A DNA stretch of 64,000 nt from Penicillus capitatus (taxonomy: Eukaryota > Chlorophyta): assembly GCA_965649825.1 (NCBI GenBank), contig OZ287695.1, positions 1,984,001 through 2,048,000 on the forward strand, written 5' to 3'. Position numbers and translations under genes: made by a program. Below are positions 31,477 through 44,700 of the stretch, piece after piece; position 1 is the stretch's first letter; each line of letters opens with the position of its first letter. The notes under the pieces are model-generated. The model was given only the letters and a program-made list of their open reading frames with translations, was not told where the DNA came from and did no database searches.

Positions 31477-33807
31477 TCATTTTCTATCTCTAAACAATGC
31501 AAACCTGAGTCCAGCAAAGGTCAGTAAGTGCAAGACCAATAGGTAGCCGACCAAAATCATCAATGTCGCATGGAAAGGCCTATCAATGCCAAAGAACTGC
31601 AGAATCTGATCCGTGCGAACCACGCAGTTTGGATCAGAATCAGCGACCATATCACTGAACAGCTCTGCTTGACGCGGATTGAGATTTGGCAGTCCAGCGC
31701 GAATGGCACCTTCCACGTATGGTGAGATCGCTTGAGTACCTGTCCATCGACTTCTATGCCAGGGAAGACGCAATGCTTGAAGACATACCGTCAGTGCAGG
31801 CGAAATCCCTGTCTTGGAATTCGATTTTGGTAATGGCATTCCAAGTGTATCCCATGACCGACAGCCACTTCAACCAAGAGACCCAGCCGAACGTGATCTG
31901 TTCAAAAGGAATGAGAAAATTCGACAGCAGCAGATTCAGAGCCGTAAAGGCGCTGGCCACCATGAATGCCATATCCCGATTCGGCGTCACCGTGGCAGCA
32001 AAGTACAGAACCTGCAACCACGCATCAAGTCAGAACTGCAAACGGTTTCTCTCCGAGGCACCTGTGTGGCAATTAGAGATTCCATAACCAGAATAACCAG
32101 ATTCTGCCAGAGGGCATCCGGGTCGTTGCGAAGCCCTGTCAGGCCATAGACAACCAGAGCAAACACCGTTGCATTGGCAACACCGAACGGCAATGTCGCC
32201 AGAGCATTCGAGCAGTAATAGGCACTAGGACGGCAGAGCTTTGCTTGGATATCGACCGAGTAGAACTGCCGATCAGATGTGAAGAGAGAGAAAGAGATGT
32301 AAGGGATGAACATATAAAACGCCGAACTGCTGAAGAGAACATTCAGTCGAGTGAAAATCGACGCCGCTCCATCAGCCAGCGCATAAAAGATGATACCAAT
32401 GAACAAACCGACATAGGTAAACGTTAGCATGCGCCCGGCAACATCCACTGTACAGACGACATTGCTCGAGATCGGTCATCGAATGGCTTACCCGGATTCC
32501 GAGTGATGTTCAGGAGGCATCGCCAGTAGAGAGTGACGAACTGTGATGGCCAGCTCGTTTGGTAATGCCCTCGGGAGAAGTAGAAGATGGAGGATTGCCG
32601 TGAGGGTGCGTTTTTCGCCAGCTGGATGACGCAGTCGGCTTTGTTGTCTTGCCCAGCTGTGAGGGTATCGTCCTCGACGTTCTCCAGTTGTATGGTCTTC
32701 CAGCCATCGTCGCCGTCGACGTCTTTTTCGTATTCTTGGCGAAATTTCTCGGCGGCGGCGTCTACGTCGGCAATACTGTTCAGACTCTGTCCATAAAACT
32801 CTTTCGGTTTGTTGAAACCGACGGAGACGAGATCCATCAACCAGTCCGAGGCGATGCCGCTAACTGCGGGATCAAAATCGTAACCCAGTTTCTGTGTGAA
32901 CCAAGGGACAGCATCTCTGACGGTGCCACTGAACATCATTCTTCCATTCGAGAGAATCAATGCCTAAGACAAAGCCACAGCCGCTGACATACGACAGAAA
33001 TGGACGGCGGTGGCGGTCGCACCTGATCAAACATGTTCCAGATCCCGACACGAGGCTGATGGACAGAAGCAAGGATAGTGTATCCTTTGGTGTCTGCCAA
33101 TGTCCGCATGCACTGTATGACGTTCAGGGCGTCGAAGCTATCGAGTCCAGACGTCGGCTCGTCGAGGAAAATGACGGACGGGGCTGAGACGACACCCGTG
33201 GCGATGCTCAGTCGCCGGCGCTCGCCGCCAGAGAGACCACGGAAATGAATGCCACCGTAAAGCCATCCGCCGACCGTTGTGTTATTCGCTTCGGCGAGGC
33301 CAACCATGTTCAGCACTTCCCACACGCGTTGGCGTTTCTCTTGGGTAGTGAGACGCTTTGCCGATACCAGACGGGAATAGAACGTTAAGGTCTCTAACAC
33401 CGTCATCGTCGGGACAAAATTGTCTTCTTGAGGGACGTAGGAAGAACGGTGCACAAAATCATCTCGGCGAGGTTGGCCGTTCACTAAGATGCTGCCCTCC
33501 ACCGTACCGACGTTCTTACGCATAGACAGAATATCCAGCAGCGTCGACTACAAGGCAAAAGATGGCCATCTGTGGCGCTCTACGGGTCAGTCTACCTTCC
33601 CTGCTCCAGATGGTCCCGTAAGAGCCATCATCTGCTGCGGCTTGGCCGTGCCGCAGACACCTATGCGTTGCTGGCTAGCAATGCCGTTGAGAGAATGGAG
33701 AAACCTTGTAGGACGACGTGCGTTTTGCCGGCACTCCGGTAAGAGCATCCAACATCGCGCCATTCTAGCTGAACGGGAGCGACCACAGTCGATAGCGAAA
33801 GCGACAT
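31477..33807 (-). CDS. ABCG (White/WBC) half-transporter
   Basis: Seven exons: 33807-33705, 33660-33596, 33547-33023, 32963-32492, 32447-32062, 32011-31789 and 31739-31477. Together they give exactly 678 residues. The ATPase domain comes first, as in ABCG proteins. Walker A GPSGAGKS (residues 50-57) is split by a 48-nt intron, the signature LSGGERRR is near 162, and Walker B with IFLDEPTSGLDS is near 178-190. The C-terminal half has about six membrane segments (from about residue 385) and ends FALFRDRK. Half-transporters dimerise and export lipids or other hydrophobic compounds; the substrate cannot be inferred. The start at 33807 is the first ATG before the conserved LEWRDV; the frame is open further upstream, so a longer N-terminus is possible. 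Confidence 0.92.
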
Positions 33808-34649
33808 GTGGCGTCGAACTGTGTCGAAACACGTTCCCTCGGCGACTGGAAGGCCGCGGGTCGCATCACCGGGACCATCTCGGGGGCATTCCTCCCTAAC
33901 GTATTGTGCGCTTCCTTGACCACACCCTCGTGCTCGCGCTGCAAAACAACCGTTGGGTCAAAAAAGAGCTGATACAGTCACTGTACTTGTGAGGCTGTCG
34001 CTGACGTGTTCTTTTCGTTTAGATGACATACGCGCAGCCACGAGTCTCGTCCAAGAGGCAGATAGAGAAGGACTCTTTGTTAGAAGCATAACGAAAAGCC
34101 AAAAGAAAGCAAAGACATTTCCAAAGATAAAAGCAGGGATCCACGCCTCGGGAATCGTCGCCATCTTTCAGACGGATTGCTTGTTTATCAACAAAGAACT
34201 AGACGAAGCAACGAACAGACGTGAGGGATGCCGTCGACACATGACAGCGCGCTCTGTACTTTAGCAGCAGCAAAATCACGAGTGATCCTACGGGCACTTC
34301 TGACGTATACACAGGGTAGCTAAGAAGAAGCGACACTGAATACAAACACTGGCAGTGAACTATAAACACAAAAAAAGAAAGAAAAGGAGTAGACGGCGGG
34401 AAGAGTGTAGAGCCTCGTTTATAGTGGCGGCGCCGTCCAAGATCCGCCTGTCGCGTCACGTCGCGTCGATAAGGCACAGGCTGTGTCGAACACATACCAA
34501 TTTAAAAGCATGAATCGACTCTTCTCTTCTTTCAATCAAAAACTGACGTCGCCTTCCGACAAAAAAGAATCACTGGCCGTTCTCCAAATAAAGAATCTGC
34601 AGCCAAACAATTTGTCCGGTATTAAAACAATGTGTCCGCGTCGTTTTCT
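33808..34649. other. Intergenic between ABCG start and GAPDH stop
   Basis: Holds the 5' side of the ABC transporter gene and the 3' side of GAPDH, both on the minus strand. No coding frame with family resemblance. No TATA box was recognised. Confidence 0.5.
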
Positions 34650-35994
<1,345 letters not shown>

Positions 35995-36152
35995 GGTGGT
36001 CCATCGCGTGTTTGCGCGAGTCGAGGTGAAAGCACCGGACGCCATTGAGAGAGCACAGCGACACGAATGAACAGGATCCAAAGGCGAAGATGAAAGACCG
36101 AACGAACGTACACACGTGATGCGTGTGCGTACGAGGACGATCACAGATTTCG

Positions 36153-37497
36153 TTAGAGCGCATTAATGAGCTTGTCACATTTGAGGATGAGAATATCGAC
36201 GGCTTCGAGCAAGATCTCGTCGGGTCGATACTGCCCGACGGATTCGATGGTGAAGAGGAAATAGTCTTTCTGTTTGCGCAGCTGGATCTTCTTCTCCCAG
36301 TCCTTCTCGCCAGACATTCTCCGAATCTGCAGAGAGTGGGTAGCCGTGGGTCAGATGATGTGACGTCTGTACTTGTTCGAGGTAGTGCTCGTGTCCACGT
36401 GTCTCTCGCACCCGTGCGACATCGATCTCCGTTCCTGGTTTCTTCTCTGTCACGAAAAGGCCTGCGAATTGCTCGGCCAGAAACTGCGCCTTCTGTCCTT
36501 GGACTTCCTGAAGTCCATACAGCATCGATCGTGCTTATGTAACGGCATTTTATGTCAGACCCTGAGGAGAACGACTTCGGGTCGCAATCGATACCACGCT
36601 GTCGCTACCGGAGACCATTTTGCATGATCTTTACCGATGCCTTTAAAACAATGCGCCTCCAGTTGAACGACCTGCAAGCATGGTGGGTGGGCACATCGGA
36701 TGCGGCCTCCGTGCGGACCTGTTGGGTACGGAGCTTGGTCAGTAGGATGTCATCGTGAACCGACTGAAATTTTGCAGGTCGGTTCTCTCGCATCAATGCC
36801 ACGCTCTGGTTCGATGTAAAGCGGCAATTTGTCTCGTCTGGCATTTCGCTGCCACCAGGAAGCCACGTAAGGTCGCCCGACTTTACTGCACACCATTTAT
36901 CATTGTCTTATTTCTGTCAGGAGTACCATTGGCATGCAGCAGCTGTCTTTTGTGTCTCTGGCACGTCACATCAAGCTTAAATACAATGCAGTTGCGCTCG
37001 TTCGACGCTTCATCTTCGCGTCGCCATTCGAAGAAACGAGGATCCGCCTGAATCGGCACCAATCCCAACCGATGTGCCAGGACTTCATCCTGCGCCATCT
37101 TCCTGTCACATGTGCCGCAAGAAGCGAACAGCACCTGTACGACACCAGTATTGTCGACAAAGTACACATGCTCGATCGCCATCGTCGGCACTTCTGAAAG
37201 CATAATGCGTCGCAGAGCGTTAGCAATGGAGGGATGCACGCCGACAAGATCAAATTCCATACGCTCGGCGTCCAGTGCCGTGATCCCAATCCGAAAAGAC
37301 TCACAGAAACGCTCAAAGTCCCATGCGTGATCCAGATCCAATGCACTGAAGGAGTTGGCGGAGAATGAACTCGTAGTCTACGTCACACCACATGACGAAA
37401 GCGCAAAAGGCGAGACGCGAACGTGAGTGTTCATTTCGGGGCCACAGATCACATACTCCATCGATTCTCGGATGCGTTGCGGCATACGGTCGGCCAT
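36153..37497 (-). CDS. POLR1C: RNA polymerase I and III subunit RPAC1 (AC40)
   Basis: Exons 37497-37423, 37377-37135, 37089-36927, 36885-36719, 36671-36561, 36507-36373 and 36326-36153 give exactly 355 residues, close to the usual ~346. Introns are 41-53 nt. The alpha-like assembly motif [21 protein letters not shown] is near residues 60-80. It continues [24 protein letters not shown] and the diagnostic [21 protein letters not shown], ending with [23 protein letters not shown]1 pairs with AC19 to seed assembly of RNA polymerases I and III in the nucleus. It is divergent from GTF2F1, another transcription gene, with 99 bp between start codons. Confidence 0.95.
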
Positions 37498-37596
37498 GAC
37501 GGTCGTCGTTTTCGTTTTAAGGGCAACACATTGCGTGTCATTCAGGCCATTTCTCTGAAGGGACGTGCGAAGAGTGTAGTGTGTTCTTTGTTGTCA

Positions 37597-39616
37597 ATGG
37601 AGCCGTCGAAGAAACGCACGGGTCAAAGCGAACTGCTTCATGAAGTGTTTCCTCCCGGGACGCGAAAGGTCGATGCCGTGTTTGAGAACGACGCTGACGG
37701 TGGTGTGTACGCAGGTGTTTGTCATCGAAGCGCCTTCCGCGAGTCACAAGAAGACAACGCGCAAACGCTTCTTGGGACGATTTCCTCTCGTCCGTCACCT
37801 TCCCATCCGCTTCCCCTCACCGACGGCATCTGTGGATGGCAGGGTGTGCCGGACTTCACTGAAGAGACGCACGATAAGAACTGGAGACTGAAAAACTACA
37901 AGCCCGATGGCGAAACGTCGTCCCTGGAGGAGGCATGAAGTTGTACTAACAGAGGTCTTTGCTTCAGGGGCGAACCGGGTGGATGGATGTTGGAGGATCA
38001 ACCAGAACACGCAACGCACAAAGGGACGCCCGCTTTGGCGGATGATATCCGGAACCTTGTCCTGCTGAAGATGACGGAGTACGGAACGATGGAGGTGTAT
38101 CCCATCGATGAGGCGTTTAACTTCCGCCCGACGATTCGTCACAAAGTCTATACATTGGAAGAAGCTGAAATGATGATGTCATCGAAGAGAAAGCCGAGAC
38201 TCGCATCGACATTGAAAGTGCAGTTCGATGCCGCAGAGAAGGAACGTGCGAAGATGGATGTCGAAGAGTCCACTGCCAAAATGGCGGCATCGAACAAGTC
38301 GGTGTCTGAATCGGGGGAATCGGATGTGGAAATCGTGCGATCGAAGAAAGGGAGAAAGAAAACCAAAGCTGCTGTAAACAGATCGATGCCGTCACACGAT
38401 GCCATTCATGTTCTGATGGTATAGATGCCACAAGAGAGTGAGACTCGAGCAGCACGGGCCTTGCGGCCAGTTGAGGCAACAGATGCCCTTATCGAACAAA
38501 TCAAACCACAAGACGTCGTGCATCAGATCTTGATGTAACAGCAACGGATGACGATTGTCTGTCTGCTCCAGGTTGAAGATTGGGAGTTCAGTGAAGACGC
38601 GCCAGATGATGATGTGCATATGGGAGAAGATTTTGAAGAGCAAGAGAAGGAACAGGTCGCGTTCTCTAGAGACATCGCTTCCCCTGTGGCTGAGTTGTTT
38701 TGGCAGATGGAGGCTGAGTATAAGAAGTACTTTGAGAGTGACTCTTCTGAAGACGAAGAGCAAGAAAAGCTCGACGAAAAGGGGAAGGAATTGAAGAAAC
38801 TGATTAAGAAGGGGGCACCGGAGTACGTTCCCCCTCCGGCGAGTCCTGAAACGAAGAACAAGAGAAAGCCAGCAGAAGCAGCTCCACAAGAAGACAAAAG
38901 CACTGTCCGTGTGAAGAAGCCCACAACGCATCCTCCTGAACCACAGAGGTCGAAAGCAGCACCTCCAGTAAGCACCATCGACAGGATCACACGTGTGACC
39001 ACCACCTTCTGTTTAGACAGTGGATGTGACGACAGGTGGTAAGGTTCCGTCGACTGCTGGTACAGGACGCTACATACCGACAGAGCTTTCGGCAGACGAA
39101 GTACGACGCGTTATGCAGACCTCTGGGAAACTGACACTCAAGACACTGATCGACCAGTTCAGGCCGTTTATGTCGACACCAGAAGAGCACAAACAGTTTT
39201 CGGGTATTGTTCGCAGCCTGGCACGATGGGAAGAGCATCAGGGCCACAAGATTCTGATGCTGCGTCCAGACCATCATCATGCGGCATAGAGCAATGGGTC
39301 ACATCACAATGTTATGAGAGCCATTTTCTCTTTCTAGGCGATCGACGAGACGATGCGCGGTCCAGTTCAATCGGCTGCTGATGCCACCAGCCAGTACATA
39401 CCCACAGGACTTTCTCTGGATGAAGTGCGTCACGTTCTGCAAAGCTCTGGGAATTTGACTCTCAAGACATTGATTATGCATTTCAAGCCCTTTATATCGA
39501 CACCAGAACAGCACCGACAGTTTGTAGACATTGTCCGATGCCTCACTCGGGTCAAAGAGCATCAAGGACACAAGATTCTGATGCTTCGTGCAGAGTATCG
39601 CTCGACATCATTCTAA
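37597..39616 (+). CDS. GTF2F1: TFIIF alpha subunit (RAP74) with two alternative last exons
   Basis: Clear exons are 37597-37668, 37715-37789, 37843-37916 and 37968-38373, encoding the N-terminal dimerisation domain: RKRFLGRF, then NWRLKNYKPDG, GGWMLEDQ, MEVYPIDEAFNF and KVYTLEEAE. Exons between 38374 and 38534 are not fully resolved. An acidic/lysine-rich linker exon (38572-38967) follows. The C-terminal winged helix is present twice: exon A 39017-39289 and exon B 39338-39616. Each begins in phase 0 and ends in its own stop, so one or the other can be joined to the donor at 38968. TFIIF binds RNA polymerase II, and the winged helix contacts the CTD phosphatase FCP1 in other species. Confidence 0.85.
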
Positions 39617-39937
39617 GACAAATCTACACGTCAGTCACATCAACCATTCTACTTGTTCCGCTTTCGTCGAGCTCATGACAAACGTCTCCTCCCGTTGCAT
39701 TTTCTCAAAGTGGACTTCTTAATTAGTTCGAACTGGAAAAGAACTGACTTCTTTTCTTCAACCCCGGCTTTTCCTTTCTAATAAACCGTCTTCGCACGCG
39801 GCTCTATCTGCGTGTCTGTGATTCTACTTGTTGTTTGCGTGGATGGTCCATCCGTCCTTCAGTTCTGCACTCTGTAGACGGATTCAATTGTAAGCGACGA
39901 CGACGATAACGACGACGACGACGGCTAAGGCGCCAAC
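39617..39937. other. Intergenic between GTF2F1 and the receptor-like kinase
   Basis: Contains a TAATAAA sequence at about 39,779-39,785 that may be the GTF2F1 polyadenylation signal, and a short GAC/CGA microsatellite at about 39,894-39,925 just before the kinase start codon. No TATA box seen. Confidence 0.45.
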
Positions 39938-42602
39938 ATGAATATGCGTCTTCTCTATTTGCTCTGTTTCTTTGCCTGGCTCATTCTCCCTTATCAAGGT
40001 GTGCATCCATTTCTAAAGCTGTAAAACGACGTCTGTCTGTAGCACTGGGTACAACACAGCGACAAAGCTATGCACGGAAACTGCGTCAGCACACCTCTGG
40101 TTCAGTGACAGGCAGAATCGCACAAGTCTGGACAGGTCATTGCTTTTGGACGCCTCACAAGAGTGGTGATGTGACAGGCGCCTGCCAACAATAAAAGCAT
40201 CAACTATGCACAATTTGAGGTGCACTTGACAGAGCCGTCTCCATTGGACGAGGAACTGTCGTGTCAGTTGGATGCTGATGGACAGACGTACAGACAGTGG
40301 ACTCCCTGCATTTCACCAGTGAAAATCCAGCTTCTTAATGATGGGTGGTATTCCTTTCAAGTCATGGTAATCGCCCAACCCGTCAGCCAGAGCATACAAA
40401 TGCGAAGATGGTGGATGTTGTGTCATGGCAGGCGGTTCAAAGCCAAGGAACAGACAATCCCGTTAATCGACGGAATTGGCTTCTGGATCGGATGCCGCCG
40501 GACACCATAATACTGTCAGGACCAGACAATGATAAAGATGCTGCACCTCAGTTCGAATTCACTGCCCAAGATGCACGAAGTTCCATTAGCCACTACGAAT
40601 GCAGATTAGATGACCATGACTGGATAAGATGCGAATCTCCTTACCTCCTTCAGGTAGAGGCAGGTCGCTGTCATGATAGGATGATGTGACAGGAGGCTGC
40701 TGTGTCAGGATTTAGACACTGGCTCGCATGTTTTCAGTGTCAAAGCGTTTGATGCAGCTGGGAATGTCGATGCCTATCCTGCGGCATATCGATGGACGGT
40801 TACCAGCCACTTTGCGCATGAAGGGACCAGTATGAAGTCATTGCATGAATTTGGAGGGGCTGGATCTTCTGCAGATCGACGGGATTCATCTAACGGAGGA
40901 GTCAGTTCTCCTGCAGATACAAGCAATGGCGATGTTCTCAGTCAAACTAAGTCAAACTGGCTCATGAGTCTCTTAATTCTGATCTTCGCTTTAATTGGAA
41001 TCTTTTTTCTTTCCTTTGGAATCTACAAAGTCTGTACGAACATCAAACAGAGAGCCGTGGATCAAGACGGTGATGGGGGTGGAAGTCAGTTGACGAGCTG
41101 CTTCGAATGCGAGATGATTCCCGGAATGATAGACATGAGTGGTTTCTCATCCATTATGGCTGCTTCATGGCCGGAGCATTTACGCAGATTCAGGCACGGG
41201 ATGCTATCCATCTATCCCTCCCATGTCCTGTTTTCATCGCTGGTACTGTTCTCTAGATACGAAGAGCTATGGGCTGCAACGGGAGGCTTTCCTGAAAAAG
41301 GGATCCTTGGCGAAGGCGGATTTGGAAAAGTCTATTCTGGAGTGTTAGAAGACGGCCAACCAGTCGCTGTCAAGAAACTTGAGCACAGGTAGGTGCCAAC
41401 GCAGAAGTGCAATGCTGCTAGGTGCAAGTGTTTGGTGTGGGTGTGCAGTGGGCAACAGGGTGATCGTGAATTCTTTGTGGAAGTGGCAGCATTGTGTCGC
41501 GCACGACATTTCAATATCCTTCGACTGCTGGGTGTGTGCATTGAGAACAGCAATCGCGTTTGTGTATTTGAGCTTATGGACTGGGGCTCTGCACGTTCGT
41601 TGTTGGATAATGCCGATCCGAAGTTCACCTGGGAAGCTCGATTGAGAGTGGCCATCGGTGCTGCTCGTGGCCTCGCTTGTTTACACGAAAGCGTTGACCC
41701 GCCCATTGTACACAGAGACCTCAAATCGGAAAACATTCTCATGGATCAGAACGGCGAAGCACGGATATCAGATTTTGGCCTTTGTACGCTATCCAACCAT
41801 GAAGCCCGTCAGCGTCACCTCAGACACAATGTCACGATGACGGTCGGGACGATCTGTGGAACATTCGGCTACTTGGCGCCAGAGGTCATTGGGTCAGGAA
41901 GGGTTTCGACGAAATCGGATGTCTATGCGTTTGGGGTGTTTCTGTTGGAACTCTTGACAAGACGGCGACCCATCGAAACGGCACGAGAGTCTCGAGAGCA
42001 GGATCTCGTCAAATGGACGCTGCGTCATATTGACAGAATGGACCGTATCAGAGAAGCTGTGGATCCACTTATTTCATGCGACGTACATACATATCACACT
42101 TCTCACTCTTTTTGGCAACTGAGACGGTGTGTTCTGTGTTGCCTGCGTTTAGGTTTCTTTTGTTCAAATAACGGCCTTCGTTGAATTGGCTGCCTCGTGT
42201 TTACATTTCAGTCCTTCAAATAGACCGTCTGCTTCGGAGGCTGCTTGTCGCCTTGAGGAGCTCATGAGCTTTATAGAACAATCATGCCAGCACAAAAAAG
42301 AGAAGGAGAAAATGGATGAGCTGTGTATTGCTCCGAGGCTGTCCGCAACATCAGGGACGATTCCGACGGAGTTCCGGATTTCATGTCCGAGTGAAGGGGA
42401 GCTGACGCCTCATGCTGTGAACACCCCAATTGCAAGCACGTCTTCGGGACGCATGACTGAAATTGAACTGCTGCAGAGGCGATATCAAGACTCATCATTG
42501 GAGCTGCCATCTCCGCAGGAGCCTCAAGAAATATTCTCGCCCACGCACAGAGATCACGGCAATGCTCCTGGACCATCTTCAAATCCAGATGTCTCTTCAT
42601 AA
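39938..42602 (+). CDS. Receptor-like Ser/Thr kinase with Ig-like extracellular repeats
   Basis: Exons 39938-39998, 40043-40165, 40233-40366, 40432-40653, 40709-41388, 41449-42082 and 42153-42602 give 767 residues. Residues 1-20 form a signal peptide. Two repeats of the type 'C-x-LD ... C-x-SP ... F-x-V-x-A-x-D-x-x-G-N' follow (about 65-120 and 135-215). A membrane helix is at about 263-288. The kinase domain starts with [11 protein letters not shown] (near 373), has [13 protein letters not shown] (near 494), DFG (near 514) and APE, and closes with NRPSA. It resembles plant RLK/Pelle or TKL kinases. The tail beyond about 640 is Ser/Pro/Glu-rich. It probably senses an external ligand and signals inward; the ligand is unknown. 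Exon 3 start is the least certain junction. Confidence 0.87.
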
Positions 42603-43125
42603 TGCACATTCTTTGTTCTTGTTGCTCGGGCCTCTGAAATCCATGAGTTACGCCATTTATCGCGATTTTTGCAACTGTGTTCATCAAGTGGCTTTTCGGT
42701 CTTTTCCGTGTGTGTTTGTTCGTTCGTTCGTGTGTTTTACCCGCATGCCATTTCTGTACAGCAACCATGGATGGCTGATATGAAGATGCGCCCTCTTAGA
42801 GAACAATGAAGAACAAGGAGATGCTGACCGATAAAGCTAGGATCTGAAGATGTCATCTGCTCACTTAAAATGCATTAACGTGATTCTCTTCTGATACACA
42901 CATACGCAATGACGCCTCCTCTGTCGAGGCAGGCAGGCAGGCACATGAGATTCCCCTCAAAAACAAAAGGTACTTTGCACGCAGCCTCTCTAGGCCGCAT
43001 CTTCATAAGGCAAGCACATGTTGTGCTCGACATCAAGGCCGGCGCCATTCACTCCTCGCACGTTCTGGCAAATGGGAGGCCTGTTCGCAGTGGATGTGAG
43101 ATTAACAGGGGTGACGCGATGCACA
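42603..43125. other. Intergenic, convergent genes
   Basis: 3' sides of the receptor-like kinase (plus) and GILT gene 1 (minus). A short GTTCGTTCGTTCGTGTG repeat lies near 42,716-42,732. Nothing coding recognised. Confidence 0.5.
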
Positions 43126-43956
43126 TCACCTGCTGTATGCATCGAAGTCTTCGCACAGGTAGTACGTCAACGAGTAGGGAAGGTGCTCTTTTGGCTTGCC
43201 ATTGACAATGATCCACGGCACTCCACGCGCATGCACTTCCAGATGAGCGAAAGCAGAGTACGCCGCCAGTTGAATCTCTTCGCCCTCTCTGCCCTTGGCA
43301 CAGGCCATGATATCCGCCTTTTTCAAACCCACCTGAAATGCAGGGCTCATCCAGACGCCTGCAGCTGTCCGTATGCGCGATCGAACCTTTGCGCAGCAGG
43401 ATTTGATGCGATAACAATAGCCGAATGACCAGTTGGAATCGCAGCTGGCATCGTAGAGAGCATCGAACCAGCGGAGCGATCGTTTTGTCGTCAGGGTTCC
43501 ATCATGAGCATTTCTCACACCCTTTTCCATGCAGTAGACAAAAGGAAACCAGTCTTCGGACTTGGCGAATCTGGAGATGCCGCAGCCAATGACTTTGTTG
43601 AGGAAGCACTCGCGATCGCCATGTTGACATGTGAGAGTGAAATCTTTGTCCTCTGCCGTTCCCTCCAACTCCGCATTCCCTGTGCCAGACACTTACGCCA
43701 TCCGATGTGCGGCACGCACCTGCGTAGTACATATGAATGTCCATTGCCTGCCATAGCCCCGTATCATAGTACGTCTTTAGATTTTCGACGACGAAATCTC
43801 GGCAGTAGGGACACAGCGCCTCAACGTACACATCCACCTGTGCATCGCAGGCAGTGATGCCTGGCAAAAGAGTGTGCGACGTGCTTTGACGGTGGCAGAT
43901 GTGACGTCGAGGCGGACGCCCAGGAGTGCGACGAAAAGGAGGAGAGAACGAAACAT
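43126..43956 (-). CDS. GILT-family lysosomal thiol reductase 1
   Basis: Exons 43956-43891, 43837-43720, 43679-43387 and 43332-43126 give 227 residues. Residues 1-20 are a signal peptide (MFRSLLLFVALLGVR). The redox site CPYC is at residues 31-34, directly after the first intron. The GILT signature CQHG..EC..NK..GC follows in exon 3, and the C-terminal GVPWIIVNGKP in exon 4. GILT enzymes reduce disulfides in acidic compartments, helping to unfold proteins for degradation. It lies beside a second GILT gene in the same orientation with the same intron positions, so the two are a tandem duplication. Confidence 0.92.
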
Positions 43957-44700
43957 AAGGCGGCAAGGCGGTCTGGAAACGACGGGTGTTGCGGGGGACC
44001 GTGCGTGTCAAATGACGGCAACATGGCGCAAATGACCCTTTTCTTACAAACCCGCGGCAATGCTCTGTAACCGATAGGCAAACAGCTATCCATGCCGCTG
44101 GCGATTCGGCGTCCGTTGACGTGAATAAGATACAGAAGAACAGAAAGCAGACGTCTTGTTTTGCAGGCAACACATATGAGCAGATCATCTAGCGACGCCA
44201 AAGCGCATCATACATGCAAGTCATGTGGCGGCGTGAAGATGCATTGGGCTGTGCAGCTCGTTTGTCCGATGGACAATGCAGCAGCGGTTTAGAGAGGCCG
44301 AAGCTATGAACCGTCTCGTTATCACCACGCTGGGAACGATAGAAGGTTTGGTTTTGAATGATCTTGTACCCAAGGGCTATTCGATCCGCATAGCTCCTGT
44401 TGCTAAGTTGTGCCTCCTGGAGGTGCGCGCACACCACCCGGCCAGACATCCAGAATGAATGAATGTCAACGTGTTCTACATGATAAGATCCAGTTTTGCA
44501 CATGGCTCTCAAAGCAATAAATTCGTGACAGGACATAACGGCCATTGGCCATGAAGTCAATCACATCACTAAGCTCACACAACGATCAGCTTTTGTTCTT
44601 CCGCATCCCGATACGTAATCGGGGTCGTCTGCGCGTAAGCATTTCCAGCTACGTGATCGGGCTCTTTGTAGCACGTTTCAGGTCTACATTATGTCACACG
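43957..44700. other. Intergenic between the two GILT genes
   Basis: No recognisable gene. A 123-codon minus frame (44560-44189) has no family resemblance. The region holds the upstream side of GILT gene 1 and the 3' side of GILT gene 2. Confidence 0.5.

Noticed and set aside
44189-44560. A third GILT gene between the two found
   Set aside because: The frame has no CxxC site or CQHG motif and no GILT-like exons around it.
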